From Anticarsia gemmatalis (lineage: Eukaryota > Arthropoda > Insecta > Lepidoptera > Erebidae): 64,000 nt of DNA. A program made the translations under genes and the position numbers. Below, piece after piece: positions 24,477-37,700 of this stretch. The stretch spans positions 4,464,001 through 4,528,000 of the forward strand of contig NC_134756.1 in the NCBI RefSeq assembly GCF_050436995.1, in the 5' to 3' direction. The first letter of the stretch is position 1. Every line of letters begins with the position of its first letter. The notes under the pieces were generated by a model. It saw nothing but the letters and a program-made list of their open reading frames with translations. It had not been told where the DNA came from and did no database searches.

Positions 24477-24531
24477 GTAAATCCTGCGCAGGCTCAAGAC
24501 TGTCTTAGTCTTGAGCCTGCGCAGGATTTAC
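24477..24531. repeat. 24-bp perfect inverted repeat with 7-base loop
   Basis: Arms 24477-24500 and 24508-24531 are perfectly complementary. Each contains GTAAATCCTGCGCAGGCTCA, which has its own CCTGCGCAGG palindrome. The loop is TGTCTTA. No terminal repeat family or target duplication is evident next to it. Confidence 0.95.
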
Positions 24532-24768
24532 TATATAATGTCTATTATCAGTGATTTAGACACAGTGTTGTTGTTATAAGGTTGTTTATGAACGTGCGAC
24601 TCTAATTAGGATAAATGTCTGAGGTGTGAACGCGCCTACGAAGGTACACCTAATCAACTGCCGAGCCAAATAAGTCAACGGGTTTTTGTACTAGTGATGG
24701 AAGAATGTCGATGAAATATGAATGCTGCGAAAAAAGTCTGCTAAAAAGGGAGCCAAATTTATATTGAA

Positions 24769-25048
24769 CTAGCTGACCCGCGCAACTTCGCTTGCGTCAC
24801 CTAAGAGAATGGGTCAAAATTTTCCCCGTTTTTGTAACATTTTTCGTTGCTACTCCGCTCTTAATAACCGTAGCGTGATGTTATATAGCCTATAGCCTTC
24901 CTCGATAAATGGGCTATCTAACACTGAAAGAATTTTTCAAATCGGACCAGTAGTTCCTGAGATTAGCGCGTTCAAACAAACAAACAAACAAACAAACAAA
25001 CAAACAAACAAACAAACTCTTCAGCTTTATAATATTATATAGTATAGA
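24769..25048 (-). mobile_element. Helitron-like nonautonomous element, copy 2
   Basis: This is the full-length family member in reverse orientation. On the minus strand it opens TCTATACTA and ends GGGTCAGCTAG. A subterminal hairpin (TGAC GCAA / TTGC .. GTCA) precedes the CTAG end, as expected of Helitrons, and there is no target duplication. Its internal tetranucleotide tract has grown to 11 CAAA units (24973-25016), the longest of the five copies. Confidence 0.85.
24973..25016. repeat. (CAAA)11 microsatellite inside Helitron copy 2
   Basis: Eleven perfect CAAA units. The other family copies have two to six units at the same internal position, so the element seeds the microsatellite. Confidence 0.95.
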
Positions 25049-26781
25049 TTTATTCATAATATTAAGAAACATGTTTATCAATATCATAACTGTTTGCTCC
25101 GGATTTTGGTTATAAAGTGAACAAAAAATTACAATAATCAAGTAGAAATACGTATTTAGTTATTGCAATTACTTTGAGCTATAGTAGTTTTAGTTGAATT
25201 TTTTAATTTACGTTAATCCTTCAATATTAAGACTACGGTTAGAAGCATAATCAGCTTAAGCTACTATTACGCAAAGTCGAAAATATTATGAATATCTGTG
25301 TTGGTCCATCTATCGACAAGCGAGAGTCGCATCACTAAAGGCGTGTTTAGCTCAGTAGCTGGTAAGCACTAACTGCAGCCCGCCAACGTGGCGATAAATT
25401 CAGAGGAGGCTTCACATTCATTCACGAGACGCGCTTCTGTGACCTTTGTGCTCACAATTAGCGACTAACTTTCAAATTAGCCACGTGTCTCAGACTGTTA
25501 TAGTACACTTTTTATTATACTACGAGTAAAATTTACGAGAAAATATTATACAATGTTACACACACAAGTAAAAGCATGTTCAATGTGTAAAACTAGACTT
25601 ATTTTATAGTCTATGGGACCAGTTTTAAGAAAAATTAAAAACAAGGTTTTTGGTAAACTAAAACTGATAAAAGATATTCTTCTTAATGAACAATGAAGAA
25701 TCGGAAGGTTTATTTTCAAGTAAGAACAATTGGAAGAAGAAAGTGATAAGCAGATTTAGAGGTTAAATTGTTATTTTTGTCAATTGCATCGCGTATAATT
25801 TGTGCTGTGTGCTCCTGGCTATTTGTTTAATCTAACAATCTAATTTACACAAGCGAAATTTTCGGTTGTGTAAATTAAAAGATGGATCTACCGGGCATCT
25901 GATTAACCGCTATACATTATAAGAACCTTCCACAACCAACTATTTTCTAGTATATAACATTTTATATTTAAATAAATACTCGGCTGGATCAAAGGTTATC
26001 GGGAATCAAATGTCAACCGTACCTTTAGCAAACTGAGATCGAATTATTTTAGCTTTAAATAACGGTTTATGATTGTGAGGTAAGAAATAATAAATGATGA
26101 CTGCAAAGGGCTTTGTTATCTCATTGATATTGTAAAATCTAGATATGTAATAGCCCGAAGGTTTGACGTATGTAGGCTCTGAGTATCAAGGTTTTGTTAA
26201 CTAGCGGTGAAAATTAATATAAAGTTACGCCTATATCAATATTTGATATCTTCACATTTTTACGCAAATGCAAAAACATTAATTGTAACTTTATAAACAT
26301 GTATGTCGTCTTTTTGTTACACTGCTGCACTGTTGCGATTGAATCAAATTTTGATCGTATTTAGTTAGCATTGAGATAATTTGAGACACAGGATCAACTG
26401 TTTTTTTTTTCAAACTACTCGTGAGCCTTGTCGTTCAGCTGGTACTTCATACTTTGTATGAACTTTTTCTTAATTGTTACACTCATAATCAGGTATCTAT
26501 GCTTATCACTGCTTCCTATATTGTTTAATTTAAGTCTTTACCAAGGAGCCACGGCCGTCTGTTTAAGATTTCGTGTGCTAATAGGCCTAGATAGTAAATA
26601 TTTCAATGTGATGGATGAGTAACCGTGTAGAATCGTACCACAGCCGCGTGGGAGACTGCAGACGTAACGAGCACTGTTTATGAGTGCTAATGCTTCCGAA
26701 ATCTTACTTTTGGTGCAAAATTTACTATTCAAGATTTATTTGATGCAATTTCTATGAGTTTTATTAGATTTCCTAGTTAAA
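25049..26781. other. AT-rich DNA between two Helitrons
   Basis: No gene is seen. GTGTTTAGCTCAGTAGCTGG near 25346 resembles a tRNA A-box region, but no B box or acceptor stem follows. Confidence 0.5.
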
Positions 26782-27037
26782 TCTATACTAATATTATAAA
26801 GCTGAAGAGTTTGTTTGTTTGTTTGTTTGTTTGAACGCGCTAATCTCGGGAACTACTGGTCCGATTTGAAAAATTTTTTCTTTCATTGTTAGATAGCCCA
26901 TTTATCGAGGAAGGCTATAGGCTATATATCATCACGCTACAACTAATAGGAGCGGAGTACCAGTGAAAAATGTTACAAAAACGGGGAAAATTATGATTCT
27001 CTTATGTGACGCATGCGAAGTTGCGCGGGTCAGCTAG
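26782..27037 (+). mobile_element. Helitron-like nonautonomous element, copy 3
   Basis: This well-preserved copy starts TCTATACTAATATTATAAAG after A and ends GCGGGTCAGCTAG before T. That is the expected Helitron A/T insertion site. It carries a GTTT tract of five to six units and the 3' subterminal hairpin. Confidence 0.87.
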
Positions 27038-30000
27038 TTAATAATAATAAGGTAACATAAAAGACAGACAAAACTTATATAATTTAAATGTTATTAACTT
27101 CGCTGGTCTCTACCTACCCTTATAGGAAGAGGGCGTGATTTTATGTATGTAAGTATGTATAAACAATATTTTCTATGTCCAATACCATCAAAGAAATCTA
27201 ATGAAAATTCTAATTTTATTATCTTTTTTCATTAATTCCGATCACATAAAAATTAATCTATCAGTTACAATAACAGACGTTCCAATACACAACAATTTAT
27301 TTTCACTTTTAAACTAAACATTGCATAACACAACTAATCATCGCAATTTCATCAAAAAAACGCCGTTGGCATCCAAAATACACAACATATATCATTCTAA
27401 CCCCTTCGGGGATACCATTAGGCCACTCATTACGGCACTATATTAATCAGTTTTTCGCCTTCAATCCCCGCTAGTACGGTTGGCTAACCGTGAGCCACAG
27501 TACAGACGCCCACGCATCAAAACCTTAGAATATTCTCACAACATTACTCATCAATTGCAACACTCAATAACTTGCGTTTGTTAATAAGCGAGCTTCATAC
27601 AAAGAAGCGATTTGCATGTCTGTTGCGTAATACTTAGATTAATTTTGGAGGATGTGGGTTGATGTTATCGGGGTTTCTTGGTGGCTGTAGTTTTTTGACG
27701 GAATTAAATCTATAATATATTAACTTACGTAAACTATTGACAGTTATTATTTGATGGTTGGCACGAAAAGTCCGAAGATTGTGACCGATAGCGGAGCTTG
27801 GAGATGATTTTTGTCCAAAAATGGGACAGTATAATAATATGTCAGAAAAAAATTACACCTGTAAATTAGTTCTTTACAGACGAACGTGGTAGAAAACCGT
27901 TCAAAATAATTTGTTTACGTCGAGAGTAAAATCTTAAGCTAATATGGAATAATTAATCAGTGAAGTCTACTTACTATTGATACACAAAAACACTATTTCA
28001 CATTTTCGGTAGTTTATATCGATAGTTTTACCGTAGTTGTTAGTTTTATTTAAACAACGCATGTTTAAAGTCCTTTTTCTGAACGGCCAGTAATAAAAAC
28101 TTGACATACTGCCCAAGGCTTTCACTAACCACCAAATTTCGTGATCGGAAACCGTAACTATTGAGGACTTACTTTTTAAAATGGTTTCCAATAAAATTTA
28201 ACAATACGATAAACAATCGAGAAGCCCGTTTTCAAGCATCCATATTTTAGACTAAGCTTTACTTAATATTACTTTTGAAAAAACAAAGAAAATAAATAAA
28301 TCTAGATAGAAAACTTGCGATGACGGATTTAAGCAAAAAATTGTACATATCCTAAGTTTAGTAAATTGAGTAAAAAACTAGAAGAGACAGAAAAAGCAAC
28401 ATAGTACTATATGAATTGGAAGTTGCCCTATGGAGTTCCTAAATGTAGGTATAATGTGAATAAAGCCAGGAAAGTTTGGAGCTTAGCAAGTGGAGTTCTC
28501 TTGCCTCTACCTTCTTCTAATTGTAGCAGCAATGATTTCATGTATGCATGTCAATATAGAACAGAATTCAGAAACAAATTTTTAAAATACTGAAAAATAA
28601 TACTTCATAAGCAAGCATCGCCACAGCGTGCACTAGTTTATACTATAAGTAAATTAATAGTTACAAAGTTAACATATTTTATGTGGGTTCAGTACAATCA
28701 ACATTGTGTAGAAATGAGTACCATCCTATTAGATGACTTACTATTGAAGAGAGGAATTTGGTATTCAACCGAGATTTGAACTTTGAGTCTTGATAGGAAT
28801 CTGGCTACCGGCTCTTTACTTGACTTTTAATGGTGTTATGGAAGACTAAGGGGTATTTCTAAATGAGATTTTTAGATAGTGGTCATAGTTCTTGCTATTT
28901 GTGTAAATCTGGTTGCGTAACATGTTTATCGTCGATGTTACAAACTTGCTACTTTTTTGTTTATTGCTTGTTATATTTTATAACAAAAATGTGATTTTTT
29001 AATTATGATTCCTTGTAATTGTAAAGTATTTAAAGCTGAATGTTTACTGATTGGTTTATAGAATTGATTCTTAGTCTATCTCTTATGTATTGTTAATAAT
29101 TTTAATGGAATTACCAAAGTCTTGAGTGTCATCGGGCTCCGGAGAAGTAAGACTTTTTGGAATTGACTCGTCTCCAGCTCCGACCCTCGGTGCAGCCATA
29201 ATTCTTCTAAGTTCTTTGAAGGGCTTTTTCGTGAGTTCAGAGTATGCAAACACTACTAAAAGCTTGTACAACAAAATAGATAGTTCTATTTTTAGATATG
29301 TTCAGAGATGTCTATCACAGAGTGCTATATCGTCCAATAGACGTCACTGGATTTTAAAATTAAGTCAATTTGACATAAAGAGGTACAATAACTAGGATAA
29401 GCAATATAAAACTCAAAAAAGGTCGTAATGACTATTTGTTTCGGTGACCCAAAGTTAGTTGGTGGTTGCTACGAATTATTTAATCTAAAAAGACTAAAAG
29501 ATTGATGATCATTGATATAGTTAGCGCAAATCTAAGGCTAATAAAACTAATTTGTGCAAGTGATAAGAGTCGTAAAGATGCAATCGCAATTGCAGATCAA
29601 AAACTTGCGCTACCATGTCCAAAACAAGTCCATACGAAAATTGGACAAAAACATTTTTTTTTTCAATATACTCGTGTTATCAGCAGGGGCTACTCGTAAA
29701 AACAAAAGCGCGTTAGACAATGGCGGGGCCGAACATTGAGCGCGTGCCACATTGTGTGGGCGATACGCAAGCGATAGTATCGGCTACCCTTTACTTTTAA
29801 TGCTTATTTTTTGTACTTATACAAATTTAGTAAGGGCAAAGATTAGTACTGTTATGGCAGAAAAGATTCGAAGTTCAGGTACCTATGCGGGAGTTTTATT
29901 TAGACATTTTTATACTGTTTTTGACATTGACCACGTATTTTTTCTGTTCAACAATAAAGTAAGTAATAATGCGGTAAGTCCAATTTCTGAGTATTTATTA

Positions 30001-31787
30001 TTACCTCTTTGAAATAAAAAAAAGAGTTATAGAACAAACTTTATGTCCACTGTCTGAAATATTATTGTTCTGATTTATACTTAGTCATTTTCGTTTCACG
30101 TGCAACTAGGTTGGTAGTAGTTGAAACTATTAAGCCTATAACCAATGTTTATGCGGCCCTAACAAAAGTAAAGTAACTTTTTATTTAGCGTTTCTGAATG
30201 ATAAAGCATAGAGCAGACGTGACTAGAAAAGCTTAACCTTTACCTAGTTTTAGACAGTTAAGTAGAAAGCTATCATATCGTTGCCGTTGTAAGTAATATT
30301 TAAACTCTTCAAACGAGTAAGAACTCAGTAGATGTTTTTTTTTGTTTGGGTTAGTGATAAAAATATGGACAGAATGAGTTATTAATTAAAATTATACACA
30401 CGAATGTTTTCCTCAGTGTCTCATGAAAGTCATATCTGTTCTTACAAACCTACTTCCTAATCTATCATCTTTGTTATTAAGTATTTCACATAATTTACGC
30501 GACACATTTACCGAAATAAAAATAGTTCAAGACCATTAACATTAACGGCCTCAAACAATTTATATTTTGGAAATTTGAAATTATTCTTTTTTTAATCTAA
30601 TCACGGAATCAGCCAGTACCCTCATTGGCGGGTGGTGGTGGCTGGCACGAGGTATTGACCGCCGTCCTACCCACTCAGGTCACTTCGTTCAGGTGGAATA
30701 CTACCATAAAAATTCAACTACCCATTCAAATACTCTTTGTTTCACCTACGTTTGTTAAGAATACTTGAATTTATTATTCGTCACGTCAAAGGGCAAGATT
30801 TTTAATTTATGTTTGAATGTTTTGCATTTTAAGTATTTGTTTGAAATGTGTGATACGCCCCGGATGTTTGAAGCAAATTATTAATGAGTCTAACTAAAGC
30901 GTACAGCTTCGCTTGCATACACAGTTTCATCCCGTTTTGGTGAGCTGAGCTTATGTTAAGACTCGGGATCTTCAGCTACCTTTTTGCTAAATTTAATCAA
31001 AATCAGTTAAGTAGATGACCTTTGAAAGCGTTACAGACATACTTATAAGTATAGTAGTATTAATAAATACGTATGCATGAATATTGTTCCATACATTTAT
31101 ATACCAATCTATATACCATCAAGCTATGACGTAGAAATCCGTGTCCTTGACTACAATGTTGTTCATGTCCAAAGCAACGTGTCGCAGACTTATGGCTATT
31201 GGCACCCTAACCAAGACGGTGATAGGTGTACGGTACCAACTGGCACCACATATTGACCGGCTAAAGTCCACACCGTCAAGGGTGAACGGACATCACCATC
31301 GATTGGCAGGTGTAGATGTAATTAGTTTTGGATATTTCGTATAATTGCTGAGCTTTGTCCCTCCAGGGTGTATTTGTTTCGGCAATTATGAACAAGTGAT
31401 GTCCAAATGGTATGTTATTTAAGACGTTTATGGAAATGACAAGTTCGTAAAATGTTGAATTATGCTTTCGTGTTGATGTTATCTTAAAAATAACCAATGG
31501 TCTTTCAATATACCGTAAGTAGATACAATATTCTACGCGTCGTTTAGACAGATTATAATATGCTCTTCATCATCACTGTTCATAACTCTATTTCAGTAAA
31601 TTGTTTTAAGACTATTATTCAAACGGCCAGTGGTCTCTATATTTAAATATATTTTTCTAAAATATCTTCACAATATGCCTCTTGTTAGCACACGTCTAAA
31701 CCTCGCAATCATTAAAACACACGGAAACAAAGGCAATACTGTCAAACAAAAACAGTAGTCGTTAACGTCATGAGTGTCAATCACAAC
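27038..31787. other. AT-rich intergenic DNA
   Basis: No gene is supported. A GC-richer spot at 29710-29780 contains ATGGCGGGGCC. A GC-rich segment at 30620-30700 (GGCGGGTGGTGGTGGCTGGC) may be an old repeat fragment. Confidence 0.5.
30955..31050 (+). repeat. Degenerate interspersed repeat (AATCAAAATCAGTTAAGTAG type)
   Basis: TAATCAAAATCAGTTAAGTAG followed by ATGACC..AGCGTTACAGACATAC resembles the common lepidopteran motif ending in a CGTAACAGACATAC-like string. The copy is old and its limits are uncertain. Confidence 0.4.
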
Positions 31788-31852
31788 TGACCTTTGACCT
31801 CTGACCTCTGGTCAAGTTCGATTCCTAATTCATTCCTGATGATCCAAGGTCA
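31788..31852. promoter_or_regulatory. Nuclear-receptor half-site cluster
   Basis: Three TGACCT half-sites (31788, 31795 and 31802) follow each other with single-base spacers, followed one base later by TGGTCA (31809). TGACCTTTGACCT is the classic DR1 arrangement bound by HNF4, USP/RXR and COUP-TF (seven-up) type receptors. CCAAGGTCA at 31844-31852 fits the extended half-site used by FTZ-F1 and ERR-type monomers. The cluster lies about 11 kb upstream of the proposed BCL11 promoter. The target gene is not known. Confidence 0.55.
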
Positions 31853-34027
31853 AGGTGAGGTGAGATGAAGCCTAGAATTTACATACAAATACCCGTATTG
31901 AATAATGACCATCCGTTCAGAAGGGGTCAACTTTTTGTCGTAAATATATTAGACGTGAAACACACGTCAGTCTTAATGTAAGGCGTTAGAGTTCAAAATT
32001 GTATGCTCCGTTTTTATTTCTAGAAGGTATAATTGTCAGCAGTTATCTTTGTTGGGAATGTTTTCAAGAATTCCGGACAAAACGTCGCTTCAAGTTTAAA
32101 ATGTTGATGTAATTTTTGTTTTGTTTTTACGAAATAAGTTGGACTTTTAATAATAACATTTACGTTTATATCATCATTTCTTTCGTCGGCTTCAGTAATC
32201 TTTTATTCTTGAGACTTTTTTTTTAAACTGGAGGAAGAATGACTTTGCGAATTTTTGTACCTATTTGATACTTCACACTTCCATTCACAGCTGTCATTGA
32301 GTCCTACTATTCACATATGCAACTCGACACATCGTTATCTCAAGATCAACTATCGCCGATCGATACTCAAATGTCTTATTATCATACAAAATAACTCCCA
32401 TAGAGAGAACAGACAGAATTAATATGACAATTACATGCCGATTCGGATTTGAATGAGCCCAATAGCATTATTAGCGTTAAGAGCTCCATTGTACCCCGCC
32501 GGGTAAAGTAAATATTTTGACAAAAGTCCGTTGCGCTATATTGAGTTACTTAAAGGACAATTGGCACATGAATAGTGACAAAATGGGCTTCTGAAAAAAT
32601 ATTGACAAAAAATGTGTCACTCTTTGGAGAGACGACTGAAGACACAGACTGTAAGACATTAGGATTGCTTAAATTCCTCTGTGATTGTAAATTTTAAAAT
32701 AATTGACCTATTTAGTAGCAAACATATTGTAAAAGAGACACCAGACTTTACAAATTTTATATTGGTGAAGCGAAATGCCTAACATAACACCAATAACGAA
32801 ATGAGGACACAGACAGCCTTCACTTAAAACCTTTGATCAATTGCCAAAATTGCAATACGTTGTACAAACAGGAGAAAGTGTCATAAAAATTGGTAGTGAC
32901 CACAAAATTACTACCATTTTACTTTGACCTCTTGCTTCTTTTTCAAAATTAAACGAATATTTAAGTACAAAGGGTCTTATTAAAATTGTCATTGAATCTT
33001 GAAGCAGTCGAAGCGTTAAGGATTTCGAGGACACGAAATAATAATTTACACGCATCTGTTTCTCGGTCAATTAATGTTTCTACTCGAAAATCATTTTAAA
33101 ATGCAACTTAAAATTGCTTAAAAATATAGTTATATTCGCGCCAAATTGTGCCTGTTGAGGACAGATTAAAAAGGGTAGCACAGATAATCCTAAAATGCCA
33201 GGATATTTACAAAGTTCGAATTATAAAACAATGGGCACGCGGGCCGAATCGCAAATGACTGGCTGGTGTGGGCCGGCCATGTGGGTTGGAGGTCATGTGC
33301 GTTTTAAATTTAAATTTTGAATTTGGATTCCCCTTTCATTGCGCTTTGTAATTTTGTAATTATTTTGTCAGAGTTGATGATGATCAATTAATTTTAAGGT
33401 AAGTCTAAATACGTGCATAAATTATTCGTGCAAATAAACCTTGCCAACAATTGTGGCTCATAGGATTATCTTTGAAAAGTTTTCTTTTGCAATTAGTAAG
33501 TCCAAATCAAAATAATATCTATTTATCATATTCTGGTGTCTGTTCCAGAATAGAAAGTAAGCAGCTTATCTTATGGGTAAGCCAGAAATAGGAAAGTAAT
33601 AATTGATATGTTTTCAATTCAAAAAATATTTTTACACCCAGAACCCTGGTCCCACAAGGTTGTAAAATCCAACTGCTAAAAAGAGTTAAGAATAGCCATT
33701 TTATTTTCCAATTGTTATCATAAGTATTGTCTCAACAGCTGACTGTATTCAATAAAGAAATTTATTCGAACAAAACGTCTTTATCCCCACAATGACTTAC
33801 TTGCACAGTGGGCAGTGTATTATATTTGTGGATAAAGGATATAAATGCAATGGATTCAATAATGACATGAGGTGCGGTCCGTGTCAAACAATGATGGCAA
33901 CAATCCCACTTTCGCGGTTCAACCAAATGTTGTCGTGCGGTCACGGGGTAAAAAACCTATGGAGACTTCATCCTAAAAAAAATCATAACAATCTTGATCA
34001 TGGCTCTCAATAATCTCTAACTGTATA
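31853..34027. other. AT-rich intergenic DNA
   Basis: No gene or clear repeat is seen. The open frame at 33792-34013 runs into the LINE/SINE tail and is Cys-containing by chance or repeat-derived. Confidence 0.45.
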
Positions 34028-34109
34028 ACCCGCACTTGACCAGCGTGAAGGCCTAACCTCACCCGCATTTGGGAGGAGACCCTTGCCCAGCAGTGCAACA
34101 GCGATGGGT
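34028..34109 (+). mobile_element. LINE/SINE 3' tail fragment
   Basis: The segment contains TTGGGAGGAGACCCTTGCCC followed by AGCAGTGCAACAGCGATGGG, the typical 3' end of a lepidopteran non-LTR element and of SINEs that borrow it. No upstream reverse transcriptase or tRNA head is present, so this is a 5'-truncated insertion. Confidence 0.7.
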
Positions 34110-34619
34110 AAAAAAACTGTATAAATACTTAACCTCATCAAACAGATGGAAGGCAATGAATTCTGCATATTGACATCTCCATCTTCGTCTGGTGGGGCTT
34201 ATGTCTTCTAATTTAACGGTCTTCAGATACGAAGAGAGCTCATTCCGAACGTCTAATTGTGAAGTACTTTTACACTGTTGCTAAAACCGGTATAGAAAAA
34301 ACAGATTCACCATTACAAATTCCTTGTACTTACAATATACCTTCATTCCTAAACTATAGCAAAAATTATAAAGAAAATGAACACTACTCCACAAATCCGT
34401 TGTCCCGCTCAAGGCAAATTATCCTCGGACACGGCAAGTATACGTTTTGCATTGTCAATAGAGTGATTACCACACACGGTATCCTTGACAGACGGTCGAC
34501 ACACGACCATTCCAATTCTCTGTACATTTATGTACACATGTATAGCCCTATAGGTTTTGTTTGATATAAAGGTCTGCCGTCTGTTATTTAGGATTTTATC
34601 ATTTTGAAGCTTTTTCTAA

Positions 34620-34701
34620 CCCCCGGTTTTCAATAGCGTTTAAACTCATATAAAAACGCTATTAAATAGATAAACTACCGAAAATTTACTCAGGAACCGG
34701 G
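34620..34701. mobile_element. Foldback MITE, CCCCCGGTTTCTGA family, copy 2
   Basis: This is an internally shortened relative of the element at 23659, sharing TTTAAACTCATATAAA, the AAACGCTATT block and AAACTACCG. It begins CCCCGGTTTT and ends CAGGAACCGGG, so the terminal inverted repeats are still visible. Most of the left arm has been lost. Confidence 0.66.
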
Positions 34702-37700
34702 AATTAGTCATATTTAGGTATATTATAATTACATGTTGAACTTAAAAGTTTGAAGGCAGATGTGATTTTATTAATCTCTAATTTGCCTGATTGTAAGACA
34801 ATAATTTATTGTACTTTAAACTTTAAGCGTGTTATTTTAGAGCTTCGATGCGAACGAGAAGGCTGAAGGATATTGAAGACTTATACTCTATCGTGTATCG
34901 TGTTATTGTTTCATAATATATAAATAATGTTTTATAAACATTCCTTTACCTCTTCTTTAGCAAGGATCACTTCTTGGAGTGAGGTTTACTCGAACCTTTC
35001 TGGTCTGGCTGCTGACAGACTGGGGAATCGAAACTTTGCATAATATAAAAACTGTGTTACAGAACAATCAGGCATACTAGATTTCATGATGGTTTTCTAC
35101 ACCATAAAATGTGTCTATCTTTCGTTGAAAAATTCTTCTCAGGCATGCGAGGTTTCATCTTATTTATTTTTCATCATCCAAATGTGTCCAATTAGCTTTG
35201 AAGAACTTATAATGCTTTTGTTGAAAGGTACTTTCCTAAACAAAACTGAGGTCAGATGTTAAAATGGCTATCTGTACCTGTGGTTTCTTTTACACACAGT
35301 TCTAACGTGAGCATTGCTGCGGTCTCTGTTCATGTAGATTAAGTATTTAGGTAATGGTCAGTTCAGTTCACCTGTTGTGCGGTTCTTTGCCAATTGACGA
35401 CATATGGTATAAATTACTTCATTGTGTGTCTTTGGGCAGCATACGTTTGATAGGAATGAGTGACTGTAACTGTAGTTAGTTTTGGGATAGAAAATAAAAT
35501 GCTGTTATTCGTCAAATGTTTAGCTGTATAAGTTCGAGGTGCAATAGAGATACCAATAATTGTACTTTTATCACCTGAGGGGCAATTTATCGTATCGTAA
35601 GTTGACAACTATTTGGTAGCCATATGCAGTACGTAGTTATATCCCTAAAATTATGGTGATTTACGTTACGTCAGAGCTGCAATGTACTGCATAGTAGTTA
35701 TCAAATGGACGTTATAGACAGTTATAGTGTACTGTATTCTGCTATTTTTGTTAAAGAAATAAGACATATTGTGCTAATATAAATTAATTTTATAGGTATG
35801 TGTCGAAGAAGTTACGTATAAAGATCATTGTAACTAAATGTGCCAGCTTCAACAACAGCCATAATAAAAGCAGTATAAAAATAAATACTAACATCACAAA
35901 GGTACAGTTACTTACAAAAGTAAAAACCATTAAAAACACTTTCAATTACGCTCATTTAGTACAGTCGGGCACAAAACAAAAAGTCGAGATAAATCATAAG
36001 TTGCCACAATGGCTGTGGTCGACGGATAATTGGTTTTGTCTATTTATAATGAGAGGTAAATGGCATGTAATTAATGACAGCTCGTGATGAGCGGTGGATA
36101 GCTTTGTGGTTGTGCTCTGCCCACTGGCTGCGTAGGATAGTAAGTTGCTTCGAGTAAGCTACGGTACAGGTGAATGGAGAAGCTTTTAGAAATTTTGAGC
36201 ATGCTACTATTTTTTTAGAAAGCATTCTACGACTATTAACATGAGGTTAGGTTAGTGCAAAATGGAGAAACTGTAACTTAACAATGGTCATAATATTGTG
36301 GAAATCTTGAAAGGAGTTTTTATTTTTTCTTAAGAATTTTAATGGCGAACATGTAATATGTACTTAAAAGCTATTATCATTATGGTATTTTCTGTGGAAA
36401 AAACATAATTTTGATATGAATTACAGAATAAAAATATAAACTTTAACGTTTCAATTGCCTGTTATGTTTTTAACAAAGGTATATTATTATTGATGTCGAC
36501 TGTACCATAAACTTCGGCACCCACGTTTTAACTATTACACATCATATTGACAACAGTACCGAATCACACCTTTCAAAATCTAACCAAACTGAACTTTACC
36601 ACCTTGCAATAAAGACTACCACCTCAAGTTCTTATCTCTGGTAATTAATGAAGATCTAAATAGAGAAAAATATTGTACAACACAAATTAATCAGTTGTAA
36701 TTAATGGATGAGTGCTCAGAGTGCTCACCATCTGATTGTAAGTGAAAATGTAATTATAATACGTAATTCGTGACTGTGGTGTGGGATGTAGGTATGAGGT
36801 AACGTAAAAAAGTTTTCGCACATGGCTCTTAAAACTAAGAGATATTTTCGTGATTTTGAGTCTGTATGCTACATTACTATCTGTACCTATTGCAGTGGTG
36901 TTTTGTAAGAAAACTGACAACCCATTTATAGAGACAATTACCTACTATCATAGAAATGTTAAACTCCGGAGTTGGTTATAAAAGAACTGTAATTAAAGGT
37001 TTTTTATACATACGTATAAAATATCACGCCTTATTTTCTCGAAGGTGAAGGTTGATATATTATTGAAGACTAGCTGACCCGCGCAACTTCGCTTGCGTCA
37101 CATAAGATAATGAGTCAAAATTTTCCTCGTTTTTGTAACATTTTTCACTGGTACTCTGCGCCTATTGGTCGTAGCGTGATGTTATATAACCTATAGCCTT
37201 CCTCGATAGATAGGCTATCTAACACTGAAAAAAATTTTCAAATCGGACCAGTAGTTCCTGAGATTAGCGCGTTCAAACAAACAAACAAACTCTTCAGCTT
37301 TATAATATTAGTATAGATGAGTATCAAACACACCCGCGTTCAAGAACAATCCGTGTACTGGGGGGCAAGCCTATTTTTTGCCTTAAATAAATGATCGTCA
37401 AATAATATATTTTAACTGTAAAGTTTTCGAGTAATAAATGATCACAGTTAAGATTTTTGTTGAGATTACTAGATTATATTAGAATGACGCACCAAATTCA
37501 TAATCACTTTGAACCTTTACCTGAAGGGAAGCTACTCTACTCAAATTAAATTACCATAAAAACTCCCAACTATGAATGAACCATTCCTTAACGAAACTAC
37601 AAAGGTGTTTATAAAATAAAAGAAATCAAAACATGAATGATTTCTTACGAACGATGACCAAAACTTTTGTAAGCTTGAAGGGTGTGCCTACAAAATTGTA

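Noticed and set aside
24477..24531. A microRNA precursor
   Set aside because: The stem is perfectly paired and only 24 bp with a 7-base loop. Animal precursors are usually longer and have bulges. It is kept as a structural finding only.
24914..25141. Open frame with a repeated SLFVCLFVCLFVCLF segment
   Set aside because: It is the translation of the Helitron's CAAA microsatellite and flanks, not a gene.
25340..25430. A tRNA-like sequence around GTGTTTAGCTCAGTAGCTGG
   Set aside because: There is no GGTTCRA-type B box at the right distance and no matching acceptor stem. At most it is a decayed SINE head.
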